Shown: one piece after another, positions 1 to 5,936 of the stretch | Layout: every line of letters starts with the position of its first letter | Position numbering within the stretch: position 1 is the stretch's first letter | NCBI GenBank assembly: GCA_000436475.1 | Contig: FR886126.1 | Coordinates: forward strand, 1-7,911 | Direction: 5' to 3' | Length of the DNA stretch: 7,911 nucleotides | DNA from: Eubacterium sp. CAG:248 | GTDB lineage: Bacteria; Bacillota; Clostridia; Lachnospirales; Lachnospiraceae | Position numbers and translations under genes: made by a program | Notes under the pieces: generated by a model | Databases searched by the model: none | Seen by the model: the letters and a program-made list of their open reading frames with translations, nothing else | What the model was told of the DNA's origin: nothing

Positions 1-35
1 GGCAGTTCTGCATGAAATAGCTGTCATATCAGATG
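1..35 (+). repeat. Dispersed repeat R1, copy 1 (right part of an inverted-repeat element)
   Basis: These first 35 bases match 3942-3976 at 31 of 35 positions. In the second copy the segment is the loop and right arm of a perfect 11-bp inverted repeat (CATCTGATATG / CATATCAGATG). Here only the right arm, CATATCAGATG at 25-35, is visible, because the left arm would lie just before the window. The repeat stands about 100 nt upstream of the first lipoprotein gene, whereas copy 2 stands between the second lipoprotein and its permease. It may be an operator, an RNA hairpin, or the relic of a duplicated gene end (a short open frame from base 2 ends at TAA 41-43). Confidence 0.6.
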
Positions 36-74
36 ACTGGTAATTTACATTTATGATTTTAAATAAAAGGTGTT

Positions 75-101
75 TTGACTGTGCTGTCATACAAATATGA
101 T
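75..101 (+). promoter_or_regulatory. Possible promoter of cassette A
   Basis: TTGACT at 75-80 and TATGAT at 96-101 resemble sigma-A -35 and -10 boxes, separated by 15 bp, which is shorter than the ideal 17. The predicted start of transcription would be about 25 nt upstream of the lipoprotein start codon, leaving room for the ribosome binding site. The short spacer makes this a moderate call; cassette A could also be read from a promoter upstream of the window. Confidence 0.35.
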
Positions 102-132
102 TAGTATGAATTAATTGGGAGAATAAAGAAGA

Positions 133-1020
133 ATGTTGGTTGATATGAGAAAAAATACATTATTCAAACATATGTTATTAATAGTTATATGCGAAGTGAT
201 GCTGATGCTGTCAGCATGTGATAGGAAAAGCGTTGATGACCTGTATAATATGACTGAAACTTCTATAGAAGATGATATGCAATTCTTAGAATCGGTGTCA
301 GACTGGAAAGAAGTAAAAGAAGAGTATGCGACATGGGGAACTACAGAAGATAAACCAGAATTAGTACAGCAAGGAGATTCATGTACTGTATCACTTAGTG
401 GAATAGAAGGAACTAGTACATTAACTTTTCAGGTGGAGAACACCATACTTTCGGATGATTTTAATGATCTGAAGAAATTCACAACAGAAGATTCGTATGA
501 TAAAGTGGAGAATTATCTGCGGTCAGTTGATAATGATAATAGAATAGATAAGGACGGCAAGCTTAATACTGATAATAAAGGGATGGAACAGAAAGCGGTA
601 TTTATTAAGCTGCGTGTGAAAAATGAAAATAATAAAGCTTATGAATTTTGTATATCCAATTTAAAGATCTGTTGTATTGATAGTCAGGATAATGATTTAT
701 TATATAGAGAATTAAGAGAATTAGATATATTAGATACACCAGATGCGTGGACGCGTCATGGGACAAATAAGATTACTATACAGCCGGGTGAAAGCAGAGA
801 AATAGTGGCTATTGGATTTATTAATTCGGAGCTTATTAATCGGTATTATACTAAATATGATATGAAAGAAAGAAAAGCATATTATAAAGATTTTGTAACA
901 GAAGAACTGCCATTGGATAAATTATATATGACAACAAGATTTATAGATTATTCTGGTGGAGATAAGGGGAATAAAGGATTCAGGGGTAATAAAGCATTAT
1001 TAAAGCTGGAGGTTGAATAA
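133..1020 (+). CDS. Extracytoplasmic lipoprotein, cassette A (unknown function)
   Basis: This is a 295-residue secreted lipoprotein. Residues 6-28 form a signal peptide (basic RKN/FKH, then a hydrophobic core) ending in the lipobox LSAC, with Cys29 as the predicted lipidated residue; the mature protein would sit on the outer face of the membrane. It is a paralogue of the protein at 2949-3806, sharing CDRKSV after the lipobox, an Asp/Asn-rich loop at 133-142, a beta-rich segment around ITIQPGESREI (214-224), and a C-terminal ELPLDKLYMTTRF motif. The layout recalls DUF4352-like and DUF5027-type Firmicute lipoproteins, from memory and unverified. GGGAG at 117-121 precedes the start by 11 nt; ATG 145 (Met5) is a possible alternative start. 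The permease gene follows after 6 nt, so the two are probably co-translated and act together. Substrate unknown. Confidence 0.85.
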   Translation: MLVDMRKNTLFKHMLLIVICEVMLMLSACDRKSVDDLYNMTETSIEDDMQFLESVSDWKEVKEEYATWGTTEDKPELVQQGDSCTVSLSGIEGTSTLTFQVENTILSDDFNDLKKFTTEDSYDKVENYLRSVDNDNRIDKDGKLNTDNKGMEQKAVFIKLRVKNENNKAYEFCISNLKICCIDSQDNDLLYRELRELDILDTPDAWTRHGTNKITIQPGESREIVAIGFINSELINRYYTKYDMKERKAYYKDFVTEELPLDKLYMTTRFIDYSGGDKGNKGFRGNKALLKLEVE

Positions 1021-1026
1021 GCTTAT

Positions 1027-1851
1027 ATGAAATCAATGATTAATATAGAATTGGAGAGGGCATTCAGGAGTACATCTTTCTGGATTGCAATACTCATAGG
1101 CATAATAATAACAGCATTACAATTCATACAACAGGTAATACCGGCTGCAATGAACCCTATATATTGGATGAAATCCAATACGCTTCAGGTACCAGCTAAT
1201 GCATTCAGAGATAGCATAATAATGGGTGATGGATGGTATTATCAATTATACATACGACTTGTTCCAATATTAGTAACGATACCATACGCAATAACATATT
1301 ATACCGATTATAAAAAAGGAATAGTCAGGAATTATTATTCAAGAACTAATAAAAAGAATTATATAGTAGCTAAATTTCTTGCAGTATTTGTTACAGGAGG
1401 TACAGTGGCAGTGCTGCCACTTGTGATTAATCTTCTGGCTACATCCGCAGTCCTTCCTTCCTTTGCTATTATTAATGGGGAGATGACATGCAATGGGAAT
1501 GGAATGTGGTCTTATATATTGTATTCACATCCATACATATATTATGTAATGTATTTTATATTGCAGTTCATATGTGCGGGGCTACTTGCCTCAATATCAC
1601 TTGTGATATCTAGGTATGTTAACAATGTATTTATAGTATTATTGTTTCCTAGTGTGTTGTGTGAATTTATTAATGCTATCGCACAGTGGTTTCCGACCAA
1701 AATATTGAAAGATCTGGCACCTTGGAGGTTGTTCAGAATAGACCAGTTGGCTGTTAACTATTGGCAAAGTTATATTATATTTATATTGGTTATATTATTT
1801 CTGGATATAACTATATATATGTGGAGAGGAGTGAAAGATGATGTCCTCTGA
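1027..1851 (+). CDS. ABC-2 type permease-like integral membrane protein, cassette A
   Basis: This 274-residue protein has about six predicted membrane helices (near 17-36, 73-92, 113-137, 163-192, 199-217 and 247-266). Between helices 2 and 3 lies YYTDYKKGIVRNYYSRTNKK followed by NYIVAK, which matches the characteristic cytoplasmic loop of ABC-2 type exporters (a charged residue, then KG or GT, an SR pair, and a Lys before the next helix). It is closely related to the protein at 4185-5006, roughly two thirds identical by eye and nearly invariant in stretches such as WSYILYSHPYIYY and APWRLFRIDQLAV. Its best ribosome site, GGAGG at 1008-1012, lies inside the upstream gene and 14 nt from the ATG, so translation is probably coupled to the lipoprotein. 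Its end overlaps the next gene by 14 nt. No ATP-binding subunit is encoded nearby, so assignment as a transporter rests on fold and loop resemblance. Confidence 0.85.
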   Translation: MKSMINIELERAFRSTSFWIAILIGIIITALQFIQQVIPAAMNPIYWMKSNTLQVPANAFRDSIIMGDGWYYQLYIRLVPILVTIPYAITYYTDYKKGIVRNYYSRTNKKNYIVAKFLAVFVTGGTVAVLPLVINLLATSAVLPSFAIINGEMTCNGNGMWSYILYSHPYIYYVMYFILQFICAGLLASISLVISRYVNNVFIVLLFPSVLCEFINAIAQWFPTKILKDLAPWRLFRIDQLAVNYWQSYIIFILVILFLDITIYMWRGVKDDVL

Positions 1852-2416
1852 CAGAAAAATAATAATAAAAAAAGTGATTATAATTGTTATTATAATGATA
1901 GTATCGGGTATCTGGATTGCTGCATATATAGATATTAACAGAAGATTCCCTGTGCCAGAAGAAGAAATATATTCGCTTAACGAGTGGTTCAATGACAGCG
2001 ATGCAGAGATTAAAGTTAATTCAATAGAGTTAATATCGGCAGAAGATGGACATGACCTATATGGATTAGATGAAGGAAACAATAAATATGATATGCAATA
2101 TTTTATTGCAAAGATGGATGTTAAGAATATATCAGGCACAGAATATAATGTAGAGCGAAAGCTGAATTCGCATATGGCAATAAAAGCATACCCACTAGGA
2201 TACTTTAATGAGGGAGAGATAATAACAGAAAGTGGAGCAAGTAATGTCATACTTCAGGAAGGGGAAGAAAAAGAAGTGACGATATATTTCATATTAGGAA
2301 ACGGGGTGTTGCGGACAAACCGAAGATGGATGCTAAAAAAAAGCAGGATGTATTTGGATTTTAAAAATTATCCTATTCATAAAGCTGTATTGTTGGGGGA
2401 TGTTAAAGGGATATGA
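1838..2416 (+). CDS. Single-pass membrane-anchored extracytoplasmic protein, cassette A
   Basis: This 192-residue protein has a short basic N-terminus, one strongly hydrophobic helix (about residues 9-30) and then YIDINRRFP and a soluble domain of about 155 residues. It has no cysteine lipobox and no obvious cleavage site, so it is likely anchored N-in with its domain outside the cell. It is a paralogue of the protein at 4993-5604: shared landmarks are YIDIN.RFP, a YPLGY motif followed by a glycine-glutamate turn, and the C-terminal RRWM..KS and NYPIHK motifs. The family may correspond to DUF5028 (from memory, unverified). The start lies within the last codons of the permease; GGAGAGGA at 1823-1830 precedes two consecutive ATGs (1838 and 1841), so either could be used. 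The overlap implies tight stoichiometric coupling with the permease. Function unknown. Confidence 0.85.
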   Translation: MMSSDRKIIIKKVIIIVIIMIVSGIWIAAYIDINRRFPVPEEEIYSLNEWFNDSDAEIKVNSIELISAEDGHDLYGLDEGNNKYDMQYFIAKMDVKNISGTEYNVERKLNSHMAIKAYPLGYFNEGEIITESGASNVILQEGEEKEVTIYFILGNGVLRTNRRWMLKKSRMYLDFKNYPIHKAVLLGDVKGI

Positions 2417-2425
2417 CATATTATT

Positions 2426-2454
2426 TTGACGATTACATTGTGATAACCTAAATT
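2426..2454 (+). promoter_or_regulatory. Weak promoter-like element before the terminator
   Basis: TTGACG at 2426-2431 and TAAATT at 2449-2454 are separated by exactly 17 bp. If active, the transcript would run about 105 nt to the terminator at 2530-2567 and could be a small RNA. A 19-codon ATG frame (2460-2519) inside it has no ribosome binding site. The -10 box matches the consensus at only four of six positions and AT-rich DNA yields such matches by chance. Confidence 0.2.
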
Positions 2455-2529
2455 ATAAGATGGGACAATATGTAAGTTTTATAGGAAAAACACTGATTTC
2501 AGAAAAGATAACAATATAGCATTAGGGAT

Positions 2530-2567
2530 TGCAGAATTTATTGTGTGAATAAATTCTGCATTTTTTT
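2530..2567 (+). terminator. Intrinsic terminator of cassette A
   Basis: A perfect 13-bp stem (2530-2542 pairing with 2548-2560) with a 5-nt GTGTG loop is followed directly by seven T residues (2561-2567). It lies about 115 nt after the last stop of cassette A. The stem starts with a GC-containing base (GCAG/CTGC), as expected for rho-independent termination. Confidence 0.9.
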
Positions 2568-2829
2568 ATAAATTTATGAAAATAGTTGATATCATTTAAT
2601 AATATATCAATAATGTATTAAATATCCATAATTATTACTAGAGATAATGACATATAAAAATCACAGTAGAAAATATCATTTGATAACAAGAGACATAAAT
2701 ACTTTTAAAATATATACAAAAAAATAATATGAAAAAGGTATGCGATAATATTAATCAATTCACAAACTTACAAAAAGTTACATCAAACAATACAACTTTT
2801 TACATTTGGAAAATATTGATAAATTAGTG
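2568..2829. other. AT-rich gene-free stretch
   Basis: I see no credible gene on either strand in this stretch, which is extremely AT-rich and has frequent stops. The only structured element is a pair of 8-bp arms, AAAAAGTT at 2772-2779 and AACTTTTT at 2794-2801, separated by 14 nt and centred about 45 bp upstream of the -10 box at 2833-2838. Their centres are 22 bp apart, about two helical turns, which would suit a dimeric regulator, though low-complexity AT sequence can generate this by chance. Confidence 0.5.
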
Positions 2830-2838
2830 TGATATAAT
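2830..2838 (+). promoter_or_regulatory. Extended -10 promoter of cassette B lipoprotein
   Basis: TGATATAAT contains a perfect TATAAT (2833-2838) preceded by a TG dinucleotide one base upstream, the extended -10 form that tolerates a poor -35. No good -35 hexamer lies at 16-18 bp upstream. Transcription would start near 2845 and cross the R2 leader repeat (2881-2922) before reaching the lipoprotein at 2949. Confidence 0.6.
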
Positions 2839-2880
2839 CTGATACATAGTAATTCGTCGACGGGGTGCTATAAAAATATT

Positions 2881-2922
2881 AAATACTTGGAGGTACAACA
2901 GATCATAAGTAAAAAGTTATCA
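2881..2922 (+). repeat. Leader repeat R2, copy A
   Basis: These 42 bases match 4023-4064 at 40 of 42 positions, far more similar than the flanking sequence. The unit carries a Shine-Dalgarno-like GGAG and then a frame reading ISKKLS. In this copy the presumed start is ATC (2902-2904) where the other copy has ATG. The frame nevertheless stays open for 19 codons to TAA 2959-2961, which overlaps ATG 2961, the in-frame fifth codon of the lipoprotein. It looks like a leader peptide that has lost its start or the 5' end of a lost gene. Confidence 0.75.
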
Positions 2923-2948
2923 GGGAAAATTATTACAGGGTTATTAAT

Positions 2949-3806
2949 ATGGGTGGAATAATGCTGAAAAAATATGTAATTACCGTATGCGTATTATCTA
3001 TGTTGTTTATAGCTGCTTGTGATAGAAAGAGTGTTAATGATATATATAGTATGCAATCAGAATCCTCTTCTTATGAACAGCAGACATCAGATAAAGAGAA
3101 TAAAGTAATCAGTAAAGGATATCTGCAATGTACACAGGATGATAAACCGTTACTAATAGCTCAAGGCGATGAATATACTGCAATCAGCAATGGCAGTCGG
3201 AAACAAATGCTGACATTTAAGATAAATCAGAGTTTGTTAACAGATAATTTTAATACCTTGAAAGATATAACTGATGAGAATATGTATAATGTAGCGTTAG
3301 ATTATATATTAAACATTGATGATAATAATGAAATCTGTGCGGATGGGGAAGTTAATACAAGAAAGGGAATTGCGCAGAAGATAGTTATTATAGACATGAG
3401 TATAACTAACGAAAACGATTATGAACAGAACTTTTATACAAATAGTCTGACCCTTTATTCTATAAAAGATGCGGATTCTACATTTCAATATAGAAGAGTA
3501 GAGGGATTTAATGACTTTATATTGCAAAATAATTATGAAAATAAGAAAAAAAGCAATATAATAACATTACAGCCACATGAAAGCAAAGAAATTATTGATA
3601 TTCGTTTTGTTTCCAATGAATGGATGAATGAATATACATCTTATAAAGGTGCAGACAATAATATATTGTTTAAGGATGTTGTTCTTGAGGAAGTGCCTTT
3701 TGATAGTATATATATTACAACACAATTTGATGGAATGTATAGTAATGGAAATAAGAAAGGATTTGAATTAAATAAGGCATTATTAAAGCTTGATCTGATG
3801 CAATAG
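2949..3806 (+). CDS. Extracytoplasmic lipoprotein, cassette B (unknown function)
   Basis: This 285-residue lipoprotein has a signal peptide MLKKYVITVCVLSMLFIAAC from Met5 to Cys24, with lipobox IAAC and Cys24 as the predicted lipid anchor. It is a diverged paralogue of the protein at 133-1020, roughly 35-40% identical by eye. Shared landmarks are CDRKSV, DDNNEICADG at about 124-133 (an Asp/Asn-rich loop), ITLQPHESKEI (205-215), VPFDSIYITTQF near 249-260, and the NKALLKL C-terminus. The start is ambiguous: ATG 2949 has CAGGG 8 nt upstream, while ATG 2961 has only a 3-nt spacer after GGTGGA but gives the more typical signal peptide and overlaps the stop of the upstream leader frame. Unlike cassette A, the partner permease does not follow at once; 378 nt intervene. 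Function and ligand are unknown. Confidence 0.85.
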   Translation: MGGIMLKKYVITVCVLSMLFIAACDRKSVNDIYSMQSESSSYEQQTSDKENKVISKGYLQCTQDDKPLLIAQGDEYTAISNGSRKQMLTFKINQSLLTDNFNTLKDITDENMYNVALDYILNIDDNNEICADGEVNTRKGIAQKIVIIDMSITNENDYEQNFYTNSLTLYSIKDADSTFQYRRVEGFNDFILQNNYENKKKSNIITLQPHESKEIIDIRFVSNEWMNEYTSYKGADNNILFKDVVLEEVPFDSIYITTQFDGMYSNGNKKGFELNKALLKLDLMQ

Positions 3807-3863
3807 ATGTTTGTATTATATTTATAACTGCTGATTTGATGAGCGGCGATGATGTATGATATT

Positions 3864-3892
3864 TTGATTATTAGAGCCAGATTCTATATAAT
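3864..3892 (+). promoter_or_regulatory. Promoter for cassette B permease and anchored protein
   Basis: TTGATT (3864-3869) and a perfect TATAAT (3887-3892) are separated by the optimal 17 bp. A second TATAAT occurs at 3908-3913 without a partner -35. A transcript starting near 3899 would have a leader of about 285 nt before the permease start at 4185, containing the 11-bp inverted repeat, the R2 leader frame and two hairpins. I see no terminator between the lipoprotein stop and this promoter, so the permease may also be reached by read-through. Confidence 0.6.
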
Positions 3893-3931
3893 TAAATAAG
3901 GGTACAGTATAATTTATAGTATCTGCATCAG

Positions 3932-3976
3932 CATCTGATATGGCAGTTGTACATGAAATGGCTGACATATCAGATG
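3932..3976 (+). repeat. R1 element, copy 2, with perfect 11-bp inverted repeat
   Basis: CATCTGATATG (3932-3942) is perfectly inverted as CATATCAGATG (3966-3976), with 23 nt between. Positions 3942-3976 repeat the first 35 bases of the window (31 of 35). Lying about 30-80 nt after the predicted transcription start, it could fold as an RNA hairpin in the leader or be bound by a dimeric regulator as DNA. It also falls in a short open frame running on to TGA 4020-4022, so a decayed gene end is a third possibility. Confidence 0.65.
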
Positions 3977-4022
3977 TTGATAATGTGATATATCATTTTG
4001 ATAATTATGTTATGATTAACTG

Positions 4023-4064
4023 AAATACTTGGAGATACAACAGATGATAAGTAAAAAGTTATCA
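4023..4064 (+). repeat. Leader repeat R2, copy B
   Basis: This is the second copy of the 42-base unit at 2881-2922, with two mismatches. It has GGAG at 4031-4034, nine bases before an ATG at 4044, which opens a small reading frame. Its position before a permease gene, rather than before a lipoprotein as in copy A, shows that the repeat marks gene starts or regulatory leaders and is not simply part of one coding family. Confidence 0.75.
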
Positions 4065-4148
4065 AGAATTTTACAAAATAACAGATGGAGTGATAGTGTG
4101 AAAAATAAGATTTTTCACACGCAAGATTTGTGCTTCGCACAAATTTGA
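4044..4148 (+). CDS. Possible 34-codon leader ORF
   Basis: An ATG nine bases after GGAG (4031-4034) opens a 34-codon frame beginning MISKKLSRILQNNRW and ending at TGA 4146-4148, 36 nt before the permease start. The first seven codons fall in the R2 repeat. The rest runs straight through the two hairpins at 4096-4144, which would not be expected if the peptide itself were conserved. It could be a regulatory leader peptide whose translation affects the hairpins, or the truncated 5' end of a lost gene joined to a hairpin repeat. I recognise no protein family. Confidence 0.3.
   Translation: MISKKLSRILQNNRWSDSVKNKIFHTQDLCFAQI
4095..4145 (+). repeat. Tandem hairpins upstream of the cassette B permease
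   Basis: Two perfect hairpins stand five bases apart. The first pairs GTGTGAAAAA (4096-4105) with TTTTTCACAC (4111-4120) around a 5-nt loop. The second pairs ATTTGTGC (4126-4133) with GCACAAAT (4137-4144) around TTC. Neither is followed by a T-tract, so they are not ordinary terminators. The region, with the following GC-richer spacer to about 4172, is absent from cassette A, where only 6 nt separate lipoprotein and permease. It resembles a small dispersed intergenic repeat (REP/MITE-like), or a leader controlling the permease. Confidence 0.6.
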
Positions 4149-4184
4149 GATACGCAAAGAAGCAGCGCAAGAATGGAGATTAAA

Positions 4185-5006
4185 ATGAAACAGATGTTGA
4201 AAATAGAGTTGGAAAGGGCTTTTAGAGGCTCTGGTTTCTGGCTTTCTCTTATGATCGGAATGCTAATATCAATAATACAGTATATACAAAAGGTTATTCC
4301 AGCGGTGTCTGATATACTATTACCTATGAAAGATAAACTTGGAATACCTGTATGTGTACATCAGACGTGGATAGCGATGGGAGATGGATGGTATTATACA
4401 CTTTTTGTAAGATTGATTCCGTTACTTGCAGTAATACCTTATGCAGTAACATATTATACAGATAACAAGAAAGGTATAGTATATAATTATTATTCCCGAA
4501 CCAATAAAATTAATTATTTACTGGCTAAATGGATGGCTGTATTTATTACAGGTGGAATGGTAGCAATAATACCACTTATGGTTAATCTTATGGCAACATC
4601 AGCAGTACTTCCATCTTTTATAGCCCTTGATGATACTATCAGCTGCAATGCTAATGGTATGTGGTCATATATACTTTATTCTCATCCATATATATATTAT
4701 ATGCTGAGTTTTATATTGCAGTTTATATGTGCCGGACTTATTGCCACAGTTTCACTGCTTATATCACAATATGTTAATAATGCGTTTATTGTATTATTGT
4801 TTCCATCTGTATTGTGTGAATTCATGAATGCTACTGCAAGATGGCTGCCTACAAGAATACTAAAAGCGTTAGCACCATGGCGGCTGTTCAGGATAGATCA
4901 GCTTGCTGTTAAATACTGGCAGACATATGTCATATTTATAAGCATCATATTAGTTTTGGATGTGATTGTGTATGTGTGGAGAGGAGTAAAGGATGATGTA
5001 CTCTGA
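4185..5006 (+). CDS. ABC-2 type permease-like integral membrane protein, cassette B
   Basis: This 273-residue six-helix membrane protein is the close paralogue of 1027-1851. The start chosen is ATG 4185: it follows GGAG (4175-4178) by six bases and gives MKQMLKIELERAF, aligning with MKSMINIELERAF of the paralogue; the ATG at 4173 overlaps the ribosome site. The cytoplasmic loop YYTDNKKGIVYNYYSRTNK followed by LLAK near residues 90-114 is the ABC-2 exporter signature region, and the C-terminal half (WSYILYSHPYIYY, LLFPSVLCEF, APWRLFRIDQLAV) is the most conserved part. The end overlaps the next gene by 14 nt, as in cassette A. No ATPase gene is present, so it must borrow one or act otherwise. 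Transport substrate unknown. Confidence 0.85.
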   Translation: MKQMLKIELERAFRGSGFWLSLMIGMLISIIQYIQKVIPAVSDILLPMKDKLGIPVCVHQTWIAMGDGWYYTLFVRLIPLLAVIPYAVTYYTDNKKGIVYNYYSRTNKINYLLAKWMAVFITGGMVAIIPLMVNLMATSAVLPSFIALDDTISCNANGMWSYILYSHPYIYYMLSFILQFICAGLIATVSLLISQYVNNAFIVLLFPSVLCEFMNATARWLPTRILKALAPWRLFRIDQLAVKYWQTYVIFISIILVLDVIVYVWRGVKDDVL

Positions 5007-5604
5007 TGATAATAAGGCGAATAAGATAAGGAAAACAAAGAAGACAAAAAAATCAAAAAAGACAGCTATAATTGTTGTAGCTGTATTAATTGTAATTATA
5101 TGGCTTGCTGGATATATAGATATTAATACAAGATTTCCCAAGGCAGAGTCTGAGACATATAATATGAACGAGTGGGTAGATAATGGAAATATAAATATCC
5201 GTGTGAATTCAGCTCAATATATGGATCAGGAGAAAGTATATGATTTATACGGTATAGAACCGATTAAAGACACAAGTACACATTATTTCATATTAAGCAT
5301 AGATGTGTTGAATAGAAGCGACAATGAAATTAATCTGGCCAAAGAATTTTATGGAAATATAGCAATGGATATATATCCATTGGGATATCACAATATAGGA
5401 GAGCGTGTGCACAGGGAAGATAATAATGTAAAGAAAATGCTTAAAAAGGATGAACAACAGGAAGTTATATTCGCATTTATAATAAGTGATGGAAGTATCA
5501 GAGAGGATAGAAGATGGATGATGCATAAGTCTCAAATATATATGACGTTATCTAATTATCCAATTCATAAAATGATTATGCTTGATAATATAGAAGGTTT
5601 CTGA
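4993..5604 (+). CDS. Single-pass membrane-anchored extracytoplasmic protein, cassette B
   Basis: This 203-residue paralogue of 1838-2416 has one helix (about residues 24-41) followed by YIDINTRFP and an outside domain ending RRWMMHKS and NYPIHK. It carries a longer cytoplasmic tail than its sibling: residues 8-23 are almost entirely Lys, Arg, Thr and Ser (KIRKTKKTKKSKK), encoded by an A-rich tract, giving a strong positive-inside anchor or a nucleic-acid/lipid contact. GGAGAGGAG lies at 4979-4986 before two consecutive ATGs at 4993 and 4996, inside the end of the permease gene; the same arrangement occurs in cassette A. No lipobox is present. Role unknown, probably a partner of the permease. 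Confidence 0.85.
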   Translation: MMYSDDNKANKIRKTKKTKKSKKTAIIVVAVLIVIIWLAGYIDINTRFPKAESETYNMNEWVDNGNINIRVNSAQYMDQEKVYDLYGIEPIKDTSTHYFILSIDVLNRSDNEINLAKEFYGNIAMDIYPLGYHNIGERVHREDNNVKKMLKKDEQQEVIFAFIISDGSIREDRRWMMHKSQIYMTLSNYPIHKMIMLDNIEGF

Positions 5605-5606
5605 TG

Positions 5607-5857
5607 AGAATGTCTGTTGCTGTAGGAAAATTAATATTGTGGGAACCAATAATCAAGGCACAATACTTGTGGATAGCAAAGAAGATAGCAATATTGAACC
5701 AAATGAAAGCAAAAGGATGATAATATATTTTATCATTACGAATGGAATGGTCAGGAAAGACAGAAGGGGAATGCTTAAAAGGTAAGATATATATTTGGAT
5801 TTTTCTAACTATCCTATTCATAGGGCAGTGCTTTTTGAGAATGTAAAAGGTTTTTAG
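5607..5857 (+). pseudogene. Broken 3' remnant of a third anchored-protein gene
   Basis: Reading in the frame of GGA 5642, the translation contains GTNNQGTILVDSKEDSNIEP, then NESKRMIIYFI, TNGMVRKDRRGMLKR, an in-frame TAA (5783-5785), and DIYLDFSNYPIHRAVLFENV to TAG 5855-5857. This aligns end to end with the C-terminal 70 or so residues of the protein at 1838-2416 (NEGEIITES, VTIYFILGNG, RRWMLKKS, YLDFKNYPIHKAVLLGDVKG). The N-terminal membrane anchor is missing, the conserved Trp of RRWM has become Gly, and a stop breaks the frame. It begins directly after the stop of the cassette B copy, as expected for a relic of a third tandem cassette. A frameshift near 5625 is possible, because homology fades there. 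Confidence 0.85.
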
Positions 5858-5936
5858 ATATATATGGGATGCCTGAATAAAAGGCATACACAAGATGATG
5901 GAATGGGATAGGGTATAGTCGGAATGGGGAGTGATT
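5858..5936. other. Short intergenic region before the two-permease operon
   Basis: This stretch contains a small stem, ATGCCT (5869-5874) with AGGCAT (5882-5887), with no T-tract, and the strong ribosome site GGGGAG at 5926-5931. I see no convincing promoter; TATAGT at 5914-5919 lacks a -35 and lies too close to the start. The following genes may therefore be read through from cassette B. Confidence 0.4.

Noticed and set aside
1795..2250. Minus-strand open frame of 151 codons opposite the cassette A anchored protein
   Set aside because: It is a mirror of a clearly conserved + strand gene, has no ribosome binding site, and its Ile/Ser/His-rich translation is typical of antisense AT-rich DNA.
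2460..2519. 19-codon ATG frame downstream of cassette A
   Set aside because: It has no ribosome binding site and no similarity to the repeated units, so chance is the simplest explanation.
2855..2862. CGTCGACG palindrome in an AT-rich leader as an operator
   Set aside because: It is a single 8-bp palindrome with no second copy in the window, too little to support a regulator site.
5869..5887. ATGCCT/AGGCAT stem as a terminator after the pseudogene
   Set aside because: The stem is only 6 bp and no T-tract follows, so termination is unlikely.
5576..5893. Minus-strand open frame of 105 codons across the third-cassette relic
   Set aside because: The + strand here aligns with a known paralogue, so the minus frame is incidental; it shows no domain or start signal.
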